Source of the DNA: an uncultured Actinotalea sp.
Lineage (GTDB): Bacteria; Actinomycetota; Actinomycetes; Actinomycetales; Cellulomonadaceae
Length of the DNA stretch: 8,022 nucleotides
Assembly: GCF_946885855.1 (NCBI RefSeq)
Contig: NZ_CAMPHH010000156.1
Location: 1 to 8,022, forward strand
Reading direction: 5' to 3'
The notes under the pieces are model-generated. The model made no database searches, had not been told where the DNA came from, and was given only the letters and a program-made list of their open reading frames with translations. The position numbers and the translations under genes were made by a program. Shown in pieces: positions 1-5,713 of this stretch; the first letter of the stretch is position 1; each line of letters opens with the position of its first letter.

Positions 1-1
1 C

Positions 2-733
2 ACGGGCACTCCCGCACCGACCCCGGCCCCGACGCCCGCCCCGACGCCCGCCGCGACGCCCGCCGCGACGCCGGGTGCGGCCCCGGGAGCGGGCGCGATC
101 CCGGATGACGACGCGGCCGAGGGGACGGAGGACGAGAAGCCGCCCGCGTCCGTCCTCGTCTCCGTCCTCCTGGTCGTCGCGGGCATCGCGCTGCTCGTCC
201 TCGGCGCGCGCCTCCTCGTGGCGGGGGCGGTGGGTATCGCGCAGGCCGTGGGTGTCTCCGAGCTCGTCATCGGTCTGACCGTCGTCGCGGCGGGGACCTC
301 CGCACCGGAGCTCGCCGCCTCCGTCGTCGCGGCCCGACGGGGCGAGCGCGACATGGCCGTGGGCAACATCGTGGGCAGCAACATCGCGAACATCGGCCTC
401 ATCCTCGGGCTGCCCGCGGTCCTCGCGGGGGGCGGGATCCCGGTCCCGGACGCCGCGATCGCCCTCGACATGCCCCTGATGATCGCGACGGCCGTCGCCC
501 TCCTGCCGGTCGCCTTCACCGGCTTCGCCATCCGCCGGTGGGAGGGTGCGCTCTTCGTCGGCCTCTACGTCGCCTACACCGCCTACCTCGTCCTCCAGGC
601 GACCGCGCACGACGCGCTCCAGGGGTTCACGGCCGCCATGCTCTGGTTCGTGCTCCCGCTGGTCGCCGCGACCCTCCTCGCGGTGACCGCCTACGAGGTC
701 GGGCTGCGCCGTGGGCGCCGAGCCGTCGGCTGA
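2..733 (+). CDS. Na+/Ca2+ (CaCA-family) exchanger, C-terminal half, 5' truncated by window edge
   Basis: Integral membrane cation/Ca2+ antiporter of the CaCA superfamily (bacterial YrbG/CaxA-like). The frame is open from base 2, so the first half, with the first alpha repeat, lies outside the window. What is seen: a Pro/Thr/Ala-rich linker (bases 5-100), an acidic stretch DDDAAEGTEDEK (104-139), then hydrophobic helices. The second alpha repeat follows, with GTSAPEL near base 294 and GNIVGSNIANIG near base 361; these are the ion-binding motifs of this family. Three or so further membrane segments precede a short basic tail ending YEVGLRRGRRAVG. The linker is presumably the cytoplasmic loop joining the two inverted halves, and it is longer and more repetitive than I would expect for bacterial members. 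The gene converges on the PAP2 gene with only 24 bp between the two stop codons. A GTG at 218 could be mistaken for a start, but it lies inside a helix. The family call is firm; which ions are exchanged is not known. Confidence 0.9.
   Translation, partial: TGTPAPTPAPTPAPTPAATPAATPGAAPGAGAIPDDDAAEGTEDEKPPASVLVSVLLVVAGIALLVLGARLLVAGAVGIAQAVGVSELVIGLTVVAAGTSAPELAASVVAARRGERDMAVGNIVGSNIANIGLILGLPAVLAGGGIPVPDAAIALDMPLMIATAVALLPVAFTGFAIRRWEGALFVGLYVAYTAYLVLQATAHDALQGFTAAMLWFVLPLVAATLLAVTAYEVGLRRGRRAVG
5..76 (+). repeat. 12-bp in-frame tandem repeat encoding (P/A)TPA units
   Basis: Six consecutive 12-base units (5-16, 17-28, 29-40, 41-52, 53-64, 65-76) encode GTPA, PTPA, PTPA, PTPA, ATPA and ATPG. 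The unit is close to CCGACGCCCGCC. Units 29-40 and 41-52 are identical, and the next differs only in its first base. The array may continue beyond the left edge. It sits in the predicted cytoplasmic linker of the exchanger, so changes in copy number would keep the frame and alter linker length. Confidence 0.85.
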
Positions 734-757
734 CGCCCGCCGCCTGCCGGTCCCATC

Positions 758-1567
758 TCACGCCGCCGTCGACCCGGGCCCTGCCGACAGTGCGGGTCCC
801 GCGGACGTCGCGGGCGTGTCCGGGCTCTCGTCCTCGGCCTCCCGCGCGTGGAGGTAGCGCCACGCCAGGAGGGCGCAGACGACGCCGTTGAGCACCCCGA
901 CGACGACGTCCGACAGGTGGTGCATGCCGCGGTAGAGGCGCGAGAACGCGACGAGGAGCGGCACCGCGAGGACCACGGCCATGGCGGTCCACCGCAGCGC
1001 CGCGTTCCGGATCCGCGACGCCAGGAGCGCGAGGGTCAGGTAGAACGCGGTCGACGCGCCGACGTGCCCGCTGGGGAAGCCCGACGTCGGCGGGGCCTCG
1101 TCGAGCTGCTCGACGTCGGGCCGCTCGCGACCGACGACGGCGGCCGCGGTGACGAACACGCTCGACTGGATCGAGATGGCGATCGCCGGGACGAACGCGC
1201 GGCGCCACTGCCGGGTGCGCCACCACAGGACCGCGACCGCCAGCACGCACGCGCCGATGATGAACTGCGTCCCCCCGATGTGCGACCAGACCGCCGTGAG
1301 GTCGTCCAGCACCGGGGTCCGGCGCTCCTGCAGCTCCTCGTTCAGGACGACCTCGCCCGGCAGGGAGTCGAGCGGCCCGACGACGAGCAGGCCGAGACCG
1401 ACGATCCCCACCCACAGCAGCAGGACCGGCAGGAGGCCGCGGCGCACCAGGTCCCGCAGGGTGCGCCCGCTCAGCGGCCGGTTGCGGCCCTCCTCGGGTC
1501 CCGCCGGGTAGGACGACCCCGGCCGGCCGTGCTCGGCACGCGCCCGGGGTGACGGCTCGTGCGCCAT
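758..1567 (-). CDS. PAP2-family membrane phosphatase with altered motif 1
   Basis: A 269-residue membrane protein of the PAP2 (type 2 phosphatidic acid phosphatase) superfamily, which removes phosphate from lipid phosphates such as phosphatidic acid or undecaprenyl pyrophosphate. About six membrane segments lie near 46-64, 100-116, 124-146, 171-187, 190-208 and 219-236. Motif 2 is PSGH (165-168). Motif 3 is SRLYRGMHHLSD (S209, R210, H216, D220), so the nucleophile/acid histidines and the Asp are present. Motif 1 (K-x6-RP) retains R149-P150, but the lysine position is Ala142. The Ser/Pro/Ala-rich C-terminal tail (about 243-269) is probably disordered. The ATG is preceded by GGAGG (1576-1572) that overlaps the upstream gene's stop codon. 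Substrate is unknown; the lysine loss could alter phosphate binding. Confidence 0.9.
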   Translation of the reverse strand: MAHEPSPRARAEHGRPGSSYPAGPEEGRNRPLSGRTLRDLVRRGLLPVLLLWVGIVGLGLLVVGPLDSLPGEVVLNEELQERRTPVLDDLTAVWSHIGGTQFIIGACVLAVAVLWWRTRQWRRAFVPAIAISIQSSVFVTAAAVVGRERPDVEQLDEAPPTSGFPSGHVGASTAFYLTLALLASRIRNAALRWTAMAVVLAVPLLVAFSRLYRGMHHLSDVVVGVLNGVVCALLAWRYLHAREAEDESPDTPATSAGPALSAGPGSTAA

Positions 1568-1571
1568 GACG

Positions 1572-1579
1572 CCTCCTCA
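1572..1579 (-). promoter_or_regulatory. Ribosome binding site overlapping upstream stop codon
   Basis: On the minus strand the sequence reads TGA-GGAGG-CGTC-ATG. The stop of the upstream PAP2 gene (1579-1577) abuts the Shine-Dalgarno (1576-1572) of the downstream PAP2 gene. This supports the ATG at 1567 and suggests one mRNA with translational coupling. Confidence 0.8.
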
Positions 1580-2269
1580 GCGATGGTCGGGGCGGTCGGG
1601 GGACGCGGACGTCGGCGTGCGGTCGCCCCACCCGTGCCAGCCCAGGTACGAGGCGCCGGCCGTGGCCCCGCCGAGGGCGATCCCGGCGACGACGTCGGAG
1701 GGGTGGTGCGCGCCGAGGAGGACCCGGTCCGCCCCGGTCAGGACGACGGCGAGCGCGACGAACCCGACGACGACGGCCCGCCCGCGGCGGCCCAGCAGCG
1801 GCAGGACGAGCAGCACGACGACGACGCCGGTGGCCGCCGTGTTCATCGCGTGCCCCGAGGGGAAGCTGGCGCCCGGGGCGCGCGTCAGGACGACATCGAC
1901 GACGGGCCGGGCCCGAGCCACGAGGACCTTGAGCACGTTGGCCAGCCCCCAGGTGACCAGGACGGTCGCGACCGCCCAGACCGCGCGCGCCCGGAGCCCG
2001 TGCCGGAACCACACCACCGCGCCCAGCGCGGCCGCGGCGAGGTTGACCCACCGCGCCTGGGACAGCTCCTGCCACACGAGGGCCGCGCGGTGCAGCCCGG
2101 GGTCCGCGGCGGTGAGCCGCGTGGCGGCCCGGACCGTCTCGACGTCGGCGGCGTGCACGGCCGAGGCCTCGGACCGCACGGCGAGGGCCAGCACGGCGAC
2201 GGGCACCGCGGTGCCCACCGCCAGCGCGGCCGCCCGCGCCAGCCGGCTGGCCCGCAGCCACCGGATCAT
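1577..2269 (-). CDS. PAP2-family membrane phosphatase with canonical motifs
   Basis: A 230-residue PAP2 superfamily phosphatase, the first gene of a two-gene unit. All three active-site motifs are visible: K114-x6-R121-P122 (KVLVARARP), PSGH at 137-140, and R182-x5-H188-x3-D192 (DRVLLGAHHPSD). The usual Ser of motif 3 is Asp181. Predicted membrane helices lie near 12-32, 75-90, 97-115, 140-158, 166-181 and 191-210. The short charged tail ends at residue 230. In this family His140 and His188 carry out phosphoester hydrolysis on the outer face of the membrane. The start is the ATG at 2269, just ahead of the first helix, but I see no good Shine-Dalgarno, so it may be leaderless or weakly translated. 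It shares motifs but little other sequence with the adjacent PAP2 protein, so this is not a recent duplication. Substrate is unassigned. Confidence 0.9.
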   Translation of the reverse strand: MIRWLRASRLARAAALAVGTAVPVAVLALAVRSEASAVHAADVETVRAATRLTAADPGLHRAALVWQELSQARWVNLAAAALGAVVWFRHGLRARAVWAVATVLVTWGLANVLKVLVARARPVVDVVLTRAPGASFPSGHAMNTAATGVVVVLLVLPLLGRRGRAVVVGFVALAVVLTGADRVLLGAHHPSDVVAGIALGGATAGASYLGWHGWGDRTPTSASPDRPDHR

Positions 2270-2379
2270 GGTCGGAGCGTAGAGCCGGGCCCGTGTCCGC
2301 GCGTGTCGAGGCGCCGCCGGGACCGACGCGCCACGGGACGCCGTGCCCGGCGGGGCCCGGGCGGTGGTAGGCAGGCCCC
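2270..2379. promoter_or_regulatory. Divergent intergenic region with nested inverted repeats
   Basis: This 110-bp gap separates the PAP2 unit (leftward) from the TRIC-like gene (rightward), so it should hold both promoters, though no clear -10/-35 pair is visible. It contains a perfect 8-bp inverted repeat (CCGCCGGG 2314-2321 with CCCGGCGG 2346-2353). Inside that is a 5-bp hairpin (CACGG 2332-2336 with CCGTG 2341-2345, 4-nt loop). The palindromes CGGGCCCG (2286-2293) and GCCCGGGC (2355-2362) flank it. GC-rich sequence makes such pairs common by chance. Confidence 0.4.
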
Positions 2380-3084
2380 GTGGACCTCGACATCGGCTGG
2401 CTCCTGCGCGAGCTCGTGCCCGGTTCGCTGCGTGCCCTGGACCTGGTCGGGGTGTTCCTCAACGGTGTCCTCGGCGGGACGATCGCCCGCCAGCGGCGGT
2501 TCGACCTCGTCGGCTTCGCGATCCTCGCGATCGTGTCCGCGCTCGGCGGCGGCATCCTGCGCGACACGCTCCTGCAGCAGGGCCCGCCCGTCGCGCTGAC
2601 CGATCCCTGGTACCTCGCGACGGCGCTCTGCGGCGCCGTCGTCGCCTTCGTGGTGCGGCTCGAGGGGCGCTGGTGGACGCGGACCTACTTCGTGGGCGAC
2701 TCCCTCGTGCTCGGCTGCTGGGCCGCGGTGGGCGCCGGGAGGGCCCTCGAGGCGGAGCTGGGCGTGCTGCCCGCGGTGCTCCTGGGCGTGACCACGGCTG
2801 TCGGCGGCGGGATGATCCGCGACGTCGTCGTCGGCCAGGTGCCGGCCGTCTTCGGGGGGAACACGCTGTACGCGACGTCAGCCGTGATCGCGTGCCTCGT
2901 CCTCATCCCGTTGCACGAGGCGGGCTTCGAGACCGCGGGCGTGTACGCGTCGATCGCCGTCGGCGCCGGGCTGAGCCTCCTGGCGCGCCGGCGCCGCTGG
3001 ACCCTGCCCGACGCGGACGCGGTGCGGCTGCGTCCCCTGCCGCGGCTGCGCCCCCGCCACCGCCGTCCCGAACCGCCGGAGTGA
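2380..3084 (+). CDS. TRIC/UPF0126-family cation channel (trimeric intracellular cation channel homologue)
   Basis: A 234-residue membrane protein of the UPF0126 family (YadS-like), whose prokaryotic members form homotrimeric, largely monovalent-cation channels related to animal TRIC. It shows the family's internal duplication. Each half carries the Gly-rich GGGxxRD signature: GGGILRD at 56-62 after FDLVGFAILAIVSAL, and GGGMIRD at 142-148 after LLGVTTAV. Each is followed by a Pro-containing turn, and NTLYATSAV (161-169) matches the usual second-half helix. Seven or so hydrophobic segments end near 203. The basic Arg/Pro tail (204-234) is probably cytoplasmic. The GTG at 2380 is the best start I see; the Shine-Dalgarno is weak (an AGG at 2373-2375). 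It stands alone, divergent from the PAP2 unit, with a hairpin just downstream. Conductance and physiological role here are inferred from the family only. Confidence 0.9.
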   Translation: MDLDIGWLLRELVPGSLRALDLVGVFLNGVLGGTIARQRRFDLVGFAILAIVSALGGGILRDTLLQQGPPVALTDPWYLATALCGAVVAFVVRLEGRWWTRTYFVGDSLVLGCWAAVGAGRALEAELGVLPAVLLGVTTAVGGGMIRDVVVGQVPAVFGGNTLYATSAVIACLVLIPLHEAGFETAGVYASIAVGAGLSLLARRRRWTLPDADAVRLRPLPRLRPRHRRPEPPE

Positions 3085-3088
3085 GCAC

Positions 3089-3128
3089 GCGCCGCCGCGC
3101 GACGACACGCCGGGCGGCGCTCCTCCTT
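3089..3128 (+). terminator. Probable terminator hairpin after the TRIC-like gene
   Basis: A perfect 8-bp inverted repeat, GCGCCGCC (3089-3096) with GGCGGCGC (3113-3120), begins 5 bp after the stop codon. It has a 16-nt loop and is followed by the pyrimidine run TCCTCCTT. There is no true U-tract, as is common in high-GC actinobacteria. Confidence 0.5.
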
Positions 3129-3215
3129 CACCCGCTCGCCCGAACGCTCACAACCCAAGATCGAGCTCCGATGGGCCGTGCGGGGGCCTTGTCGGGTCCC
3201 AGCCCCGCACGTCCT

Positions 3216-3229
3216 GGAGCCGTCCCGTG
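3216..3229 (+). promoter_or_regulatory. Ribosome binding site and GTG start of the VanY-type protein
   Basis: GGAG at 3216-3219 lies 7 nt before the GTG at 3227. This start gives a clean signal peptide. An ATG at 3171 is out of frame. In the rest of 3121-3215 I find no convincing -10/-35 pair. Confidence 0.7.
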
Positions 3230-5695
3230 TCACGACCCGCCGTCGCTGTTGCCGCCGCGACCGCCCTTCTCGCGTCCCTCGTCTCCGTCGCGCCAGCAGC
3301 GGCGGTGACCGAGCGGTCACCGGCCGCACCGGCGTTCGCGTCGGCCGCCCCGATCGCACCGATCGCACCGGACGTGCCGGTCGCGGCGGGGTCCGGGCCG
3401 GAGTGGGAACCCGCCCCAGACCCGCAGCCGACGCCGTCCACCGGCCTGTCGGCGTCGCCGGACGAGCAGATCCGCATGGTGGCGCCCCCGATGCCCCCGC
3501 AGACGTACAACGGTGAGGTCCGCAATCTCGTCGGGGCGTGGGGCGGCTTCGCCAACGGCCGGATCCCGCTCAGCGCGATGTGCACCGCCTCGTGGGCGTC
3601 GCGGCACTCCTTCCGCTGCGACGCGGATCAGGCGCTCGAGGCCATGAACGCGGCCTTCCGTGCGGCGTTCGGCAGGGACCTCGCGATCACGTCTTCGTAC
3701 CGGACGTACGAGGAGCAGGTGGCGCTCAAGGCCACGAAGCCGACGCTCGCGGCCACGCCGGGAACCTCGAACCACGGCTGGGGACTCGCGGTCGACCTCA
3801 GCGGCGGGGTGCAGACGTGGGGCTCGCCCGAGCACAACTGGCTGCGCGCGAACGCCAACGCGTTCGGGTGGTATCACCCCGCATGGGCGCAGTACTACGG
3901 CTCCCTTCCCGAGCCGTGGCACTGGGAGTACGCCGGTGCCGTGGCGTCGGGGAACCTCGACCAGAACCGCACGCTGGCGGCGGAGCTGCTGCGCGGGACG
4001 AGCTGGAACACCGCCGCCGAGTGGACCTGCCTCACCCGGGTCTGGCAGGCCGGCGGCTGGGACCACGGCTTCGTCGGCCCGGGTGCCGTCCGCGGGATCG
4101 CGGGGACGGACATGGCCCGCGCCTTCGGCAGCGGGTGGGCGACGTCCTCCTCGGCCAGTGCCTTCCTCGCCAACCCCAAGCTGCAGATCGAGCGTGGGCT
4201 CGCCGAGATCACCGAGTGGTACGGCGGGGCGTGCCGGGCCGAGCGGGGCGACCCCCTCACGCGGTTCGTGCAACCGAGCGTCTCGTCGAGCTCCGTCGGG
4301 CTGGGTCAGGCCGTGACGGTGCGGGCCGGCACGGTCGGCACCGTGGACTGGGTCCTCGAGGTCGTGGACACGCGGACGGCCGTCGTCGTGCAGCGCTCCT
4401 CCGGCCGCGCCGACAGCACCGCCCTCGCGGTCCGCTGGGAGACCGACAACGCCCAGGGCCGCCCGGTCGGCCCGGGACCGTACCGGCTGAGGCTCAGCGG
4501 GCTCGACGCCGTCGACGGCGAGGTCGTCCCGCCCTTCACGGCGGACGTCGAGGTGACCGGGTCGCAGGTCCCACCGACGGTCGCGCCCGTCCCCCTCGTC
4601 GGAGACCTCGCGTTCGTCCCCCTGACCCCGGCCCGGGTGCTCGACACGCGGCCCGGTGGCGAGTCCCTCGGACCCGCGTCGCGTCTGGACCTGCGCGTCG
4701 CAGGTGCGCACGGTGTCCCGTCCGACGCGCGGGCCGTCGCCCTGAACATCACCGCCACCGTGCCCTCCGGCGTCTCGCACCTGCGGGTGTGGCCGGCGGG
4801 CCGGCCGATGCCGACGGCCTCCGTGCTCAACATGGACCGTGGCCGGCAGGCGACGGCCGCTGGGGTCGCCGTCGGCGTCGGGGGCGAGGGCAGGGTGAGC
4901 ATCTACAACGACGCGGGGGCGACCCACCTCGTCGTCGACGTCACCGGCTACTGGACGTCGGCCCGCGGCACGGGGGCCGGCTTCACGCCGCTCGCGGTGG
5001 CCTCCCGCGTGCTGGACACACGCTCCTCCCGCCCCGCGCCCGCACCCGGGGCGCCGCGGACCGTCCAGGTCAGCGGACGTGACGGGGTGCCCGGTGACGC
5101 GGCGGCCGTCGTCGTCAACGTGGTCTCCGTGGGGTCGGGCGGCGACGGCTACGTCGCGGTGGTGCCGCACGGGCAGCCCGCCACGACCTCGACGGTCAAC
5201 CACCTGCCCGGGACCGACGTCGCCAACCGGGCGACCGTGGCGGTCGCCGCCGGGAAGATCGACGTCCACGCCGCGGGCGCCACCGGCGACGTCGTCGTCG
5301 ACGTGGTCGGGTGGTACGGGCCCTCCGGGGTATCCGTGTTCACGCCCGTCCAGCCGGTCCGGGTGACCGACACGCGCACCGACGGCGGCCCGCTCGCCGA
5401 GGGCGGGACGCGACGGCTCTCCGTCGCCGGGATCGCGGGCCTGCCCGACGGCGCGAACGCCGTCACGGCGACGGTGACGGCGTTCGGCCAGTCCGCCGCC
5501 ACGACCTACCTGACGGCATGGCCTGGATCGCGCGCCATGCCGGCGACCTCCGACCTCAACACAGGGCGAGGGCGCGACCAGGCGAACATGGTGCTGACGC
5601 CGCTCGGGTCCTGGGGGACGGTGGACGTCTACAACAACGCGGGCTCGACGCACTTCGTGATGGACGTGACGGGCTACTTCCGGGACCGGTCCTGA
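3227..5695 (+). CDS. Secreted VanY/M15B D,D-carboxypeptidase with degenerate transglycosylase-like domain and three VLDTR repeats
   Basis: An 822-residue exported wall protein. Residues 1-26 are a signal peptide with an AAA|V cleavage site; 27-90 are a Pro/Ala linker. Residues about 95-240 are a VanY-type M15B zinc peptidase, which trims D-Ala from peptidoglycan stems. It has SSYRT (R159), SNHGWGLAVD (zinc ligands H183, D190) and EPWHWEY (base E229, ligand H232), so it looks active. Residues about 248-338 resemble the Apf C-terminal/SLT-like fold: WTCL at 266-269, W273, W278, NPKLQIERGL, and YGGAC at 332-336, with a likely C268-C336 disulfide. The expected LWxxES glutamate is missing (VWQAGGW). 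Residues about 345-445 look like a FlgD/Ig-like beta domain. Three repeats of about 115 residues (461-818) end the protein. It is monocistronic, and its stop lies 18 bp from the convergent EAL gene. The peptidase call is firm; the roles of the other domains are inference. Confidence 0.92.
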   Translation: MSRPAVAVAAATALLASLVSVAPAAAVTERSPAAPAFASAAPIAPIAPDVPVAAGSGPEWEPAPDPQPTPSTGLSASPDEQIRMVAPPMPPQTYNGEVRNLVGAWGGFANGRIPLSAMCTASWASRHSFRCDADQALEAMNAAFRAAFGRDLAITSSYRTYEEQVALKATKPTLAATPGTSNHGWGLAVDLSGGVQTWGSPEHNWLRANANAFGWYHPAWAQYYGSLPEPWHWEYAGAVASGNLDQNRTLAAELLRGTSWNTAAEWTCLTRVWQAGGWDHGFVGPGAVRGIAGTDMARAFGSGWATSSSASAFLANPKLQIERGLAEITEWYGGACRAERGDPLTRFVQPSVSSSSVGLGQAVTVRAGTVGTVDWVLEVVDTRTAVVVQRSSGRADSTALAVRWETDNAQGRPVGPGPYRLRLSGLDAVDGEVVPPFTADVEVTGSQVPPTVAPVPLVGDLAFVPLTPARVLDTRPGGESLGPASRLDLRVAGAHGVPSDARAVALNITATVPSGVSHLRVWPAGRPMPTASVLNMDRGRQATAAGVAVGVGGEGRVSIYNDAGATHLVVDVTGYWTSARGTGAGFTPLAVASRVLDTRSSRPAPAPGAPRTVQVSGRDGVPGDAAAVVVNVVSVGSGGDGYVAVVPHGQPATTSTVNHLPGTDVANRATVAVAAGKIDVHAAGATGDVVVDVVGWYGPSGVSVFTPVQPVRVTDTRTDGGPLAEGGTRRLSVAGIAGLPDGANAVTATVTAFGQSAATTYLTAWPGSRAMPATSDLNTGRGRDQANMVLTPLGSWGTVDVYNNAGSTHFVMDVTGYFRDRS
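4607..5680 (+). repeat. Three tandem ~115-residue 'VLDTR...VTGYF' protein repeats
   Basis: The units are 4607-4957 (residues 461-577), 4982-5320 (586-698) and 5339-5680 (705-818). Each opens F(V/T)P(L/V) followed by a V(L/T)DTR box. A VxGxxGxP(S/G)DA-type segment and a conserved hydrophobic strand with an N or T come next. Each closes on (V/M)DV(T/V)G(Y/W)(W/Y/F). Sequence identity between units is low, so the repeats are old and not DNA-level duplications. Similar repeats are frequent at the C-termini of actinobacterial secreted hydrolases. A wall- or glycan-binding role is plausible but unproven. Confidence 0.85.
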
Positions 5696-5713
5696 CGGAC
5701 GGCCGGGCGGGGG

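Noticed and set aside
627..2567. A 646-codon minus-strand frame spanning both PAP2 genes and the divergent intergenic region.
   Set aside because: Low-complexity Arg/Gly/Pro/Ala sequence in the wrong frame of two well-supported PAP2 genes; it also runs across their promoter region.
1559..2599. A 346-codon plus-strand frame opposite the canonical PAP2 gene.
   Set aside because: Shadow composition, and it overlaps the start of the TRIC-like gene in another frame.
3317..5653. A 778-codon open frame on the minus strand, antisense to the VanY-type gene.
   Set aside because: It is rich in Arg, His, Gly and Pro with no domain or membrane pattern, as expected for the complement of a high-GC3 gene. 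The plus-strand gene has a signal peptide and clear motifs.
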